Shown piece by piece: positions 47,083 through 57,282 of a stretch of 64,000 nt of DNA. The stretch's first letter is position 1, and each line of letters begins with the position of its first letter. The DNA is from Ottelia alismoides (taxonomy: Eukaryota > Streptophyta > Magnoliopsida > Alismatales > Hydrocharitaceae), in assembly GCA_037367405.1 (NCBI GenBank), contig JAZKJV010002617.1, forward strand, positions 639,450 through 703,449, given 5' to 3'. A model generated the notes under the pieces. The model was not told where the DNA came from, did no database searches, and saw only the letters and a list, made by a program, of their open reading frames with translations. The translations under genes and the position numbers were made by a program.

Positions 47083-48047
47083 TTTTAAATAAAAAGAGCC
47101 CTCACTGTATAGATTAGTGTCCAAAAACTTCACAATTAATCACCAATAAAATATACACTTGTACATGTGTAATACAAAAATGAGATTACAAGTTCCAACG
47201 CTCTGTTAGTGTACGAGCATGCACGACAATGTTCTCTCCGTAACACCGCTCCTGACAGAATATCACACAATTCCTGGCAAGCCAGATTACCCAAATCACA
47301 ACCAAAGCGCCTGATCTCTCCATCTTCGTGCCAATCTATTTTGCACCAATGGTCTCCCAGAAATCAGATACACCACCTATACACAAATTGCATGATTCCC
47401 AAATAACTCCAAGCATTCTTTCAATAAAAAAACTCCCAAGTCTTCTTTGAGCTCTCACACCCGAAGAAAAGATGGTATGCACCTTCCACCTCACCCAAAT
47501 ACCGCGAGCAAGCAGGGTCAGCTAACTGTAGAAATCACACAAGTCCGTCCCTTGTTAAAAGTCTACCCCTTCTGAAAAGCTACAAGACCTCACGCACATC
47601 GGAACCTTCCAATTCCAGATCTTTCTACAATTCACCACGTAAAAACCATTGATCCCTTCAAAGCCTTATACGCCTTGCCAACAGAGAACACCCCATCGTA
47701 CCAGCTCCATCAATCTTATCGCTCATAGAGCCCTGCAATATTATCTAACTCCGCCAGCATCACTAGTAACTCCTCTAGTTTCTAATCCGAGAGCTCGTAT
47801 CAAAATCTGGGGAAAAAAGGTTGTTCATCTCACACGTTCGCCACAGAACAATTCATGTCCACTACCAATGCCATCAACCACAGAAACCTCGTGCTCAACG
47901 ACTTAATCTCACTCCAGTCGTCCTTCCATAACTTAAAATCATTTCCGTTTCCAAGGACATGTCTCATAAAGGAATGATTGTCCTGCACAACTCCACGTAT
48001 CCCTGCCAGAAATACGAGGGAGTGTGACGGAGCTCGTCCCTCAGCGC
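47083..48047 (-). mobile_element. 5'-truncated L1-type LINE
   Basis: The sequence is a decayed copy of the 3' end of the LINE at 49484-55293: both share the tail phrase gtgtccaaaaacttcac and then, reading leftward on the minus strand, the zf-RVT region. The flanks aaatccagttttagatatcatt (47061-47082) and aaatccatttttggatatcatt (48048-48069) agree at 20 of 22 bases, a typical long LINE target duplication. The open frames are broken. It lies inside the last OSCA intron. Confidence 0.88.
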
Positions 48048-48069
48048 AAATCCATTTTTGGATATCATT

Positions 48070-48540
48070 AATAAGGATTTTTTTTCAAGTTACAGAATTT
48101 TCCTCTTCTTATGAGAAAATGCACTAAGAGAATTTTTAGGGTTTTTATAGTAGTGCCATCTGAGATTATGCAATTACCATTATACCCCTGCCCTTCTTGC
48201 AATAACACTTTTATGGCCCGCTATTTTTCAAAATTTACAAATTTGCCCTTCCGTCAATGACAATACGGGTATAAGTAATAACCGAATGGTATTACTGTGA
48301 ATTTTGCAAGAATACATGAGCACTAAGTGTTAATGCAAAAAGGGTAGGAGTATAGTTGTAATTTCAGAATCTCATAGGAGCACAAGGGGAACATTTCATT
48401 AATTTTTATTGTGATTTAAAAGTTTTTTTAATAAAAATAACAAAAAGATCGTTACACAGAACAAAGGGATTTCTCTACAATTTTTTATAAAATTTTCAAA
48501 AACATCAAAACAGTCCCTTTGAAAACTTAGTGTTTCTCTA
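48070..48540. other. Intronic AT-rich sequence
   Basis: It contains phrase repeats like 'caattaccattatacccctg', 'aaatttgccctt' and 'ggagtatagttgtaatttcag' between 48120 and 48390, similar in style to Mutator-like ends, but no clear borders or TSD. The minus-strand frame 48755-48399 overlaps the OSCA exon and is a shadow. Confidence 0.35.
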
Positions 48541-48822
48541 AGAATGATGAACAGCGAAGTGACCTTTCGTGTACGCTGTTTTTCACTCCCAGGAAGCAAT
48601 GGAGAAGGATGCAATGGAGAAATCATCCGAGCCGAACCTGAACCGAACCTGAAAGTGTATTTGGCGGACGCGTACCTCCACCCGATCTTCCTGTCGTTCG
48701 AAGACGTCGAGATGGGAGATGTTCGGGTGGACAAGGGACAATCTCGCTTCGCCACTCTGCCCAGAAGTGAAATCAGCTCCTCTCCTCCACCTCGCTACGT
48801 ATACCAATACGACCTCGAGCCG

Positions 48823-49469
48823 TGACACACACCTCGGTAGCGCATTGCTGTGGTGGTGGACTGATCATGTCGTGAACCGATTGATCCTAGTTATAGACAT
48901 GAATTGTACTATTGTATTCGACACAAGCAACTTGAGTCGATTTTGATCGTCGGATGATGATCGGACGCTCCAGATTAATGCGCTAGAGTCCACTATAAAA
49001 CATTGGTATGGTTCTCTTTTTATGTTTGGAGGACTTGAGAATAAATTCAAAACAAAAAGAGGACATGGAAAAAAATCCCAACGTGAAGTATAAAGGGATT
49101 AGCGCAATGGTCCATACAATCTTAATCTATTTAATAGATGCCGCTGTCCGAATGGTGGGATACAAGAGGTTATATTGTAATTAGACACGATTTTAGGGGT
49201 TATGGTGTAAAAATCAAAGTACAATTGCTTTTTGTTCCCAAAAAGTGCAAAATCCTATTTCCATTACCTTTTAAAAGAAAAGAGTTCAACTAATATTAAG
49301 GAATAAGAATTTTACGTGGATTGAGTTTATTCGTTCCCACAACTTTTTCCTGTGAAAAAAATACATTTGGCTTTTTTAATTCTTAAATCTATTTAAGGAT
49401 TTTACACTTGTGTGAGATTTTGTATTTGCAATAATGTATCTTTTTTTTTTTGCAATAACACTTCCTATA
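48823..49469. other. 3' flank of the OSCA pseudogene
   Basis: After the C-terminal stop the sequence becomes AT-rich non-coding DNA. No poly(A) signal can be assigned with confidence. Phrases near 49180-49215 resemble those at 47020-47060. No gene or repeat pair is supported. Confidence 0.4.
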
Positions 49470-49596
49470 TTCTTAAAAAAAATTTTCTTTTGAAAGAAAA
49501 AAGGGCCTCCACCGTTTAGGTAGGTGCCCAAAAACTTCACCATTGATCACCTTTAATAATTACAAGTGATTACAAGCGGTACAAGTTCAAAAGAAA

Positions 49597-51378
49597 TTAC
49601 AAGTTCCAGATTTCAACCAGTGCCCTAGCATGTGTCACAACACTCTCCGCATAGAATGACTTTTGCCGGAAGACCACATCATTCCGTGCCAACCAAATAG
49701 CCCACACCATAGCGACATACTCTGATCGTTCCTTTTCTGTGCCATTCCAGTTCTGGCATAAGAAGCCCCAGAACTCGGACACATCCGTAAGGCCTAAACT
49801 ATGAGCTCCAAGCAAGTTCCAAGCCTCCTCAGAGCCCGCACATCTGAAAAATAGGTGATCCGCCTCCTCAACATCCATCTGGCAGCGAGAACATAAAGGA
49901 TCAACGCCTTGGATAAGCCGAGCTAGCCTTCCACCTGTGAGAATTCTCCCTCTTCTGAATAACCACATAAAAACCTTTATCCGTGTGGGAACCTTCCACC
50001 GCCAAATGCTTCTGCAATCAGCTACACACCCTCCGGGATCGAAAACTGTTGGACCTTTCAGCGCCCTGTATGCCTTACGTACCGAGAATCTCCCATCACA
50101 CCAGCTCCAACTGTCCCTTCCCACAGTGGGGCCCTCCACTCCATCCAAATCCTCTAGCAGCATCCTCAGCTCCTCCAACTCCTGGTAAGAGAGGTATGAT
50201 CTGAAATCAGGGGAAAAAGATTGTCCATCCCACACGTCTGCCATCGAGCAGTTCTGATCCGTAGCCATCGCCATTAGACGTGGGAAGCTGTAACCCAGTA
50301 CCCCTTTTTCGCTCCAATCATCCATCCAGAACCTATAACCAGTGCCATCACCCATAACCGGTCGCAGAAAAGGATGAATCTCTTGAACCACACTGCAGAT
50401 ACCATGCCAAAAAAGAGATGGGGCCCGACCCAAAGTCCCAGGACTGGGGAGGATGGACCCAGAGCCATATATCTTCCTGACCAACGTGCAAACCAAACTA
50501 CCGCAATCCCCCCATATTCGCATGATCCACTTGCTGATCAAAGCCTTGTTCATCTCCTCCAGGCTTCGCACACCAAGACCACCATCCTCCTTTGAACAAG
50601 TAACAGTCTTCCAGTCTACCAATGGCATCCCACTTGCCTGCCCAGAAGAAGCCCAGAAAAAGCGTCTCATGATGCACTCCATTCTCTTCCGAACACCCAC
50701 CGGTACCAGGCTGGAAGAGAGGAAAAAGATCGCGATCGCGGACAAAACTGATTGGAGCAATACCAACCTACCACCCCTAGACAAACATGCAGACTTCCAC
50801 CCTGCGAGCTTCTTCTCCATCTTCTCAATCACAGGTATCCAGTCAAAGAGACGCATTCTCCCAGACACCAGCGGCATGCCCAAGTAACGAATCGGCATAT
50901 CCCGCCTTGGGGATCTAATCCATCTCGCGCACAGCTCAATCTCCGCATCATTCATGCCGAAAGTCACGAATTCAGACTTCTCCCTATTAATCTTCAATCC
51001 TAAGACCATCCCAAAGAGATCCAACACCTTAGAAATTCCCCTGCAACTCTCCACCCCTCCCTCAACAAAGAGAATCGTGTCGTCAACGTACTGCAGAATG
51101 GGAATAGAAATCTCTCCCCTCGAGTATCCGTGACATAGTCCCCCAATTACCGCACGATCAATCATGATTGCCAAAGCATCACTCACAAGAACAAAGAGGA
51201 GTGGGGCCAAAGGGCATCCCTGTCGAACCCCACGCTGCGGTTGAAAGTATCCACCTTTAGACTGACCATTCACCAGGACCGCACATGATGTAGTTGTTAT
51301 GCATCTTTTCATCCAAGAAATCCACATGTCCGGGAAGCCACGTCTATGTAATGATGCCCAAATGAACCTCCAATCCAC
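49597..51378 (-). pseudogene. LINE ORF2, reverse transcriptase core and zf-RVT domain
   Basis: This 593-residue frame begins in the reverse transcriptase fingers/palm (DWRFIWASLHRRGFP, then PQRGVRQGCPLAPLLFVLV). The catalytic ILQYVDDTILF is intact, followed by LKINREKSEFVTFG and GWKSACLSRGGRLVLLQSVL. The C-terminal zf-RVT is seen in SIWRWKVPTRIKVFMWLF and CSRCQMDVEEADHLFFRC. The real ORF2 continues upstream in the same frame after a TGA near 51405. It would copy LINE RNA at the target site. Confidence 0.95.
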
Positions 51379-51408
51379 ACAATCGTACGCCTTTGAGAAG
51401 TCAACCTT

Positions 51409-52361
51409 TCATAAAATCCCTTCTGCCTTTCTTCTACGCCAGTCTGCCACAATCTCGGAAGCCACAACCACACTATCCATAAGCTGTCTACCATGCAAGA
51501 AAGCACTCTGAACCGGTGAAATAATTCTACCCAATACGCCTCGCAGCCGATTCGCCAAGATCTTCGCCATGACTAAGTATACTGCATTTGAGAGAGCAAT
51601 GGGTCGGAAGTCCTCCACCCCTACGACAATGTCCTTCTTGGGGAGCAAGAAGATAAAGGACTTGTTCAACCGCTCAAATCCACTATTACCATCTTCGAAT
51701 TCTGTCACCACCTCCATCAGCTCTGCCTTAATCATCTCCGAGAATTCCCTGAAGAAAAAAGCGGAAACCATCTGGACCAGGGCACCCATCTGCATTCAAG
51801 CCAAAGACTGCTTCTTTCACCTCCTGCATGCAAATAGGTCGTATCAACAACTCACTCTCCTGCACAGAGAAGGTATTTACGCCGGTCCCCATCCATCTGG
51901 AGCCAACGTGCACGGTCCGCCTACTCATTATCCGAAAGTAACCTGTAACTGCCCTAGCGATCTCTACCTCGTCACTAAAAGTCTCCCCCCCGATCTTAAT
52001 CGAATGAATCATGTTCCTTCGTCGCCTCCCATTTGCCACCGCATGAAAAAATCTAGTATTGGCATCCCCCTCCTTCAGCCACCTCTGTCGAGACCTCTGC
52101 CTCCATTCCAGCTCCCTCTTCCTATCCTCCTCCTCAAGCACTCTTTGTACAATCCCCCTACTCACTAGTTCCTCAGCATCTAAGTCCCTTACATCCTCCA
52201 ACAAGTCCAGCCTTACCACCTCCTCTTGGGCTTCACTTCGCCTTCGCTCTCGCTCAGCACGAGAAACCCTCCGAAAGGCCACAAGCCTGTTCCGAAGCGC
52301 TGCCAGCTTCAAGGTGAGCCTGGCAGTAGCCGACCCCTCCACCACCAAATCCTCCCAAAAT
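51409..52361 (-). pseudogene. LINE ORF2, linker and start of reverse transcriptase
   Basis: The frame 52348-51728 continues the endonuclease frame in register after a single in-frame TAA near 52362. It carries the RERRRSEAQEE linker and RWLKEGDANTRFFHAVANGRRRRN, then GCPGPDGF. A one-base shift near 51756, in a run of T/C, moves it to 51795-51409, which continues FFREFSEMIKAELMEVVTEF and FIFLLPKKD...DFRPIALSNAVYLVMAKILANRL. A TGA before KVDFSKAYDCVDW ends it. Confidence 0.92.
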
Positions 52362-53137
52362 TAGACGACCATCTCACGAAACCCATCCTCCAACATCCAA
52401 CAACGCTCAAATCTGAACAAAGAGGATGAGGCACGCCCACTACAGGTGTCCAAGCACAACGGTGAATGATCGGACCTCGATCTAGGGAGAGAAATAACCA
52501 CCGCCAAGTTGTACCGCTCCAACGCCTCAGCCGACAATAGAAACCGATCAATACGCGAACGAGAGGATGAGTTCCTCCAAGTGTACTTACTATTTGTCGC
52601 ATCAAAAACCTCCAAAGCGAGTTCGCTCACCACATCTGCAAATAATCTGGATCCAGGGTCTTGAGCGCCTCTACCACCTGGCCTATCTTCTGCCAGTAAA
52701 GTAACATTAAAATCACCTCCTACAAACCATGAATCCTCCGAAAATCTTTGTCTGACATCCCGCATCTCACCCCATAGGGCCGTATTCGGCGACGCCCCTG
52801 CAATATCGTATACCGAGGTGACCAAGAACCGCGAAAGATCCCTTTTGTTTTCCAACAACACCGTAGCCGAGTGTGCCAGCAAGATCTCATCAATCATGTT
52901 GAACAAGTCCCCATTCCATGCAACCACGATTCCTCCCGAACTTCCAGTAGCCAGAACAGATCTAAATTCACTGAGATGAGGCCCGGCAACAGAGCTCCAC
53001 CTAACCGACTCCCATGACTCCACCTTTGTTTCCTGAAGACAACCCACGTCCACCTTCCATGCAGCCAATAGCGAGCTGATCGCCAAACGCTTCTCTGCTT
53101 GGCCCAACCCTCTTACGTTCCATGAAAGCACTTTCAT
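52361..53137 (-). pseudogene. LINE ORF2, AP endonuclease domain
   Basis: The frame starts MKVLSWNVRGLGQ with the catalytic Asn, has CLQETKVESW with the catalytic Glu, FVGGDFNVTLLAEDR with the Asp/Asn pair, and SRIDRFLLS and SRSDHSPLC with the C-terminal Asp/His. It would nick the target DNA. Its ATG overlaps the ORF1 stop as ATGA (53137-53134), which suggests coupled translation. Confidence 0.95.
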
Positions 53138-54931
53138 CTGGAAACTGTGGGGGAAGCCCCCGCTAACTTCACCCCGATTACCTGAGCAACCGATCTTTCA
53201 AAGGCAACCTCTTCTGAACTTTCTTCGGATTCCTTCTGAGACTCATTTTTATGATTCGTCTCCTCCTCCTCCTGGGAGTTAAAAAACTCCAGCTCCCTAT
53301 CCCCTCTCGTTTGTCCCTCCCTCTCAACCGGAGGAGCCAACACCACGACTGCAGATCCATCTGTCTCCCTCCTACTGTTGTTTCTGGCGAAGCTGTTTTC
53401 AAACCGAACTGTCTCCCATTCACATGTATATGTGCGAAGGCGTTTTCTTGAGAAAACTCTATCTATTAAGGTCCCATGTGATGTTCTTGGCGAGAGGGTT
53501 TCCTCCACCTGCCTCCCACCAGCTCCCTTTCGTGTATTGAACCCCTTCCCTTGCTGACGTCGATGTTTCACCAAGAGTCTTCTCTGCCTGCAAGCAACCA
53601 AGTCAGATTCGAGTTCCCCTCCAACTCCTCGCTCTCTTTCACAATCACCACCAGCCCGAGTTTCCTCCAAAACCTCAGCTAGCCCAACCTTCGAGCCAGG
53701 AGAGCCACCTCGACATGAGGGGGTCGGACTTCTCCCCACTGTCACCACCCTTACCAACGAAGGCAGTCTGCTGGACGCTGCCTTGCCACCGCTTGCGAAA
53801 GAACCAAAGATCTGGACTTCTGAAGGGGGAGAGGAAGGGTCCCCTCTCGGAATGCCATTCTCCTCCACACCATGTTGACTTGGAATAACCGATGACGAAG
53901 AAAATGGATTTGGATTCGTATCCAATGCTGGGCTCTGGTCCCCACCTAGCCCAGGCTTCTGAAGCGCCACTGGAGTAGAACCCAAACTCGGGCCACTCCC
54001 ATATTTGCACAAATCCGCATCAGGCTCCATCGATTTGCAGGGATCTGGGAGGTCCGTAGAGCTCTCCAAAGCCTGTCCACCACCAGCGACCGAGAGTTTT
54101 CCCACCATCCCACCACCACCATCTCGAATGTTTCTCACCGGGAGCACCTCCTCCATCACCTCTAAATTAAGTTGCACCAAACGTTTTCCAATTTTCAATC
54201 TCGCTGACGCGTTCAAATCAGCCCTAGCGCCTCTGATGAGCACCTCTACATCCTTTCCTTCACCAGGCTTCAACCCCAAGCAAACCATCTCCACCATTTT
54301 CTCCACAATCTGCCAAAGCTTCTCTTAGTGCGTCGAATCTCCTGCATCTTATGGGAACCCCCAGGACCTTTATCCTCAAAATTGGGTTGTTTTTTGAACC
54401 ACCGTCTAAGTACCTTGGTCTCCTCCACTGAACCCTTCCTGCCAACTCCGATGGGAGTCTCTTCTCCAGCATGCCCTCAATCACCGATTTCGCCCCAGCG
54501 GATGACATCCCCCTTAAGCAAATCGAGCCCTCCGGCAGAATAACGGCGTCCACAACTCCAGACCCTGCCGCACACAAACAGAAGCAAACCTGCCTCATGA
54601 TAGAAGCGTCCCCTTCCCCCACAAGGATACCCTCCAGGGGCCTCTCCATTGGCGCTCCCTTTGCCAACCGCCTCAGCACCTCATCAAGGGTTTCAATGGG
54701 GGCAGAGCCGCCATTCACCAGAGACGGATCCTCCCGCTGAGGACCCCGAGCCATCCACGACCTTGGCTCGCGCCCTGCGCACTGCTTTCGACGGTGACCT
54801 GGGCGACCACATCCAAAACACAATGGCTGAGCCGCGACGCAGCTCCTGGAGATGTGGTCGGATGCGCCACATCTGTAGCACCATCTCTTCGTCCCCGCCA
54901 TGCTCCTCACGGGTCGAGTCTTCCTCTTCAC
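53134..54931 (-). pseudogene. LINE ORF1 (RNA-binding, two zinc knuckles)
   Basis: The first segment (54931-54260) contains two CCHC knuckles, CYRCGASDHISRSC and CFGCGRPGHRRKQC, close to the N-terminus, then a PLEGILVGEGDAS segment and LRIKVLGVPIRCRRFD. A one-base shift near 54280 moves it to 54306-53134, which has a Ser/Pro-rich, poorly conserved C-half ending TVSR. ORF1 proteins bind the element's RNA. The total is about 600 residues. Confidence 0.85.
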
Positions 54932-54959
54932 CGCACTCCACGACCTTCCCCCGCTAGAT

Positions 54960-55293
54960 CTTCCATGACCACATCCTCCAAAGTTTCCTTCTCGCCAGGA
55001 GATCTACGCTCCTCTTCTCTTGGATGGAAGGTGGTCCTCGACGAACCCTGCCGAGACGCAGCATCGCGCCAAGCCCTCCCTTTTTCACGCCCAGCACCTC
55101 CTCCGCTCTCCCCCCCCCGGCGCCGCCCACATCCCCGTCGCCGCCCGCCACCACCCACCCCCTGGAAGGAAGGTGGCCCTCGACGAAACTTGCCAGCGTC
55201 GCCCGCCCCCTCTTCGCCGCTCGCCCTAACCCTACGAGAACCCATTCAGCTTGAAATAAAATATGAACACTCTAATAAATTTCGTATTTACTC
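54960..55293 (-). other. LINE 5' region
   Basis: On the minus strand this is G-rich and open in several frames (for example 55245-54928, Gly/Arg-rich), without a domain match. It is likely untranslated leader and promoter of the LINE, ending at the 14-bp repeat. Confidence 0.5.
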
Positions 55294-55660
55294 TTCTTAA
55301 AAAAAATAAAAAAATTCACAGTTCCATTAATGTAATGGGATTTTTACATTCATAACCTTGAGTAATTCTGCAATAACAATCATAACCCCGCATAATCGTG
55401 AATTACATGAGAAATCCTAAGTAATGCTTAACTTTTACATGACATAACTGCGTGTTATATTTCATTTGGGATGACCGTTATATTTGACGGTTTTTATTAA
55501 AAAAAGACAAAAGTTTCTTATTTACATAACAAGCCATCCTCTCTTCATGCCTGCCCCTCTGCCCCCTGCTTGAAGCTCCCTCCTGCTCGAAACACACCGA
55601 TGATTCTCCCCTGCTCGATGTCCCCAGCAGCCCGCCGCCGCTGAGCAGTTCCGACTCCTC

Positions 55661-55879
55661 TGCTCAAAGCCACATCCCCCCAGCCCACTCCTTCCCGGCT
55701 TCCCCCCTCCTCCCCGCCCCCGCCTGCTCCCCCCCTGCTCGAGGCCCCCCAACAATCCCTCCCCCCCGCTCCCCCTTCCCCGCTGAGCACTCGAGAGGCC
55801 CCCACCCCCCGCGCCCTCCTCGCTCGAAGCCACACCCCCGGCCCGCTCCTCCCCAGGTCCCCCCTCCTCCCCGCCCATG
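55661..55879. repeat. Duplicated GC-rich segment inside the Pack-MULE
   Basis: 55661-55723 and 55821-55879 are similar (gctc.aagccacacccc, then cccgctcct, then ccccctcctccccgccc), about 160 bp apart. The duplication lies just 5' of the PPR frame, so the cargo was rearranged or captured with a local duplication. Confidence 0.6.
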
Positions 55880-56482
55880 CCCCTTTCGAACGTCCTCCTC
55901 GGCCTCCTCGGCGACATGCGCCACGACGGCCTCCGCCCCGATATCACCACCTACAACACTCTCCTTGCCACGTGCTCCATTCGCGGACTCACTTCCGAAG
56001 CTGAATTGATTTTCCGCACCATGAATGGCGCCGGCGTGCCCCCTGATCCCACCTCCCACGTGTACCTCGTTGACACATTTTCCCGTGCTGGCAATCTCCC
56101 CCGCGTAAACGAGAGGTTGAAGGAGATGGAGGCTGCTGGGAACGTCCCTGAAGCCACATCTTACAATGTCCTCCTAGAGGCATATGCAATTTCCGGTAAA
56201 TCAGGAGAGGCGGTCAGCGTGCTTCGGCAGATGCAGAAGGCTGGATGCGCGCCCAATGCAGCGACATATAGCTTGTTGTTGGGTCTGTACGGGAGGATCG
56301 GGAAGTACGAGGATGTGAGGGAGCTGTTTCTGGAGATGAAGGTCGGGACTTTTCCCGCCGCCGCAGCAACCCCCGTCCCTGCACATGCAAGCCTGCAAAA
56401 TATTTTCTTTTTTTCTTTAAGATTTGATCAATCCCAATCGTTAGATCTCTTATTGGTTAGATTAACTCAACCATCTGGTTGA
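55877..56482 (+). pseudogene. PPR gene fragment resembling plastid pTAC2
   Basis: The frame holds four to five PPR motifs: GLRPDITTYNTLLATCSIRG, AELIFRTMNGAGVPPDPTSH, EMEAAGNVPEATSYNVLLEA, QMQKAGCAPNAATYSLLLGL and EDVRELFLEMKV. The order and wording correspond to the middle of pTAC2, a plastid nucleoid PPR protein needed for plastid transcription; that identification is from memory of the family. After EMKV the frame becomes unrelated (from about 56340), probably captured intron and then element end. The upstream codons are open but C-rich. As a fragment of roughly 155 homologous residues out of about 850, it is not expected to work as pTAC2. Confidence 0.85.
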
Positions 56483-56626
56483 GTTAATGAACTCAATTAA
56501 CGGAAGGTTATGCATGTAAAACGGGGCATTTATTCAGGGTTTGAGGTGTAATTCACGATTATGTAGGGTTATGATTGTAATTGTAAAATTACTCAAGATT
56601 ATGGGTGTAAAAATCCCTAATGTAAT

Positions 56627-56817
56627 ATAGGGGTATAAGTGTAATAATGGAAGGAAATGTTGTACTTTTGTATAAATAAAAGGGCACAACTGTCAAAAAA
56701 CTATCATTTTATCCTCTTTTTTGAGGAGACATCTTGTAAATTCCATAAAATTACAAGGGCACATGTGTAAAAAACTCGCCACTTTATCTTCTTTTTATAG
56801 GGAACAAAGGTCAATAT
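56627..56817. repeat. Imperfect tandem duplication between two DNA transposons
   Basis: 56680-56737 and 56756-56805 share agggcaca..tgt.aaaaaact and ctttatc(c/t)tc, about 76 bp apart. There is no gene signal. Confidence 0.45.
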
Positions 56818-57225
56818 CAGACCTAGCCAACGGGCTGCGGGCCCGCCTGCCCAGCCCGCTCATGGGCCAGACTTGGGTCTGGAGATTTAAGCATGCGTCG
56901 GTCCGGCCCGACCCGTGAAAAATAAAAAATATATAAATATATGTCAAAATATACATGTATTAATATCATATGCTTTAAGTTTTTCATTTGTGACACTAGT
57001 TTAAAATAAAATTCAATAGTTTACATGTCAATTAACATGTAAATTACGTATATTAGTTATATAAAGTATAGTTGGTATTAATAAAATAATTTATACATAT
57101 CAAATACCATTAAAAAATCAATGGAAAGGAACAAAATGGGCCATGGGCTGGCCCAGGGGCGGGATTTGGACAGAGGTTTTTTAACCTCGGTCCGTTCGGC
57201 CCAGCTCGTATTTTGACCAGGTCTA
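56818..57225. mobile_element. Small non-autonomous hAT element
   Basis: It starts CAGACCTAGCCAA and ends TTTGACCAGGTCTA, whose complement is TAGACCTGGTCAAA. The flanks gtcaatat (56810-56817) and gccaatat (57226-57233) agree at 7 of 8 bases, as in hAT duplications. Both subterminal regions hold GGCCC motifs, while the 200-bp core is AT-rich. It has no coding capacity. Confidence 0.75.
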
Positions 57226-57282
57226 GCCAATATTATTACAAATGGGATGGTTGTGACGCCGTTCCTTCACGCCAGGGGAGAG

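Larger units (their letters stand above)
39205..48822 (+). pseudogene. OSCA/CSC1-like (DUF221) calcium-permeable channel, pseudogene
   Basis: OSCA proteins are plasma-membrane, osmotically gated cation channels of about 770 residues. Exons are visible with splice-like borders. 39205-39357: shifted LKIFAP then VLIPVN...SNIDNLSISNV. 39559-39700: FWVHIAMACFLMTWTCYMLYKEY. 39769-39865: VLVRNIPHVSGHSISETVDHFFERNHPNHYLG. 41517-41640: YNANKFTKLIKG...LQNWLDYYE. 41715-41820: TGFLRLCGEEVDAIDYYRA. 42243-42465. 42540-43173: IKSFLQGFLPGL...SLERRSAAKYYYF, then TFFITYIMVYGWAG, EKAMDPGS. 43236-43460: IINVYNQEYESTGTFWPHVH. 48593-48822: C-terminus. Stops (for example YW-stop-NLA near 42300) and frameshifts are spread throughout. 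The first ~100 residues are missing; a copia element lies just upstream. Confidence 0.93.
49484..55293 (-). mobile_element. Nearly full-length L1-type LINE
   Basis: The element is about 5.8 kb with ORF1 (54931-53134), ORF2 (53137-49597), a 5' region rich in G on the minus strand and a short 3' untranslated region ending in a short A-rich tail. ttcttaaaaaaaat is present at both ends (49470-49483 and 55294-55307), an exact 14-bp repeat, compatible with a TT/AAAA-type L1 nick site. Because the repeat is A-rich it could partly be chance. ORF1 has one frameshift; ORF2 has one frameshift and two stops. It is therefore fairly young but dead. Confidence 0.9.
55337..56617. mobile_element. Pack-MULE carrying a PPR gene fragment
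   Basis: The ends are inverted repeats: 55337 onward starts GGGATTTTTACATTC and 56617 backward starts GGGATTTTTACACCC. The two keep aligning inward for at least 75 bp (both contain cataatcgtgaattaca). The flanks are taatgtaat (55328-55336) and taatgtaat (56618-56626), a perfect 9-bp target duplication, the hallmark of Mutator-like elements. There is no transposase inside. The interior is GC-rich genic DNA with a PPR frame, so it is a non-autonomous gene-capturing element. It lies 30 bp beyond the LINE end. Confidence 0.95.

Noticed and set aside
55522..56059. Gly/Arg-rich minus-strand frames of 96 to 142 residues
   Set aside because: They are shadows of C-rich Pack-MULE cargo; the PPR reading on the plus strand explains the region.
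57226..57282. A TSD of ctagccaa for the small hAT element, shifted inward
   Set aside because: With that choice the ends (CGGGCTG and ACCTGGT) are not inverted repeats; the outer choice gives matching ends and a 7-of-8 duplication.
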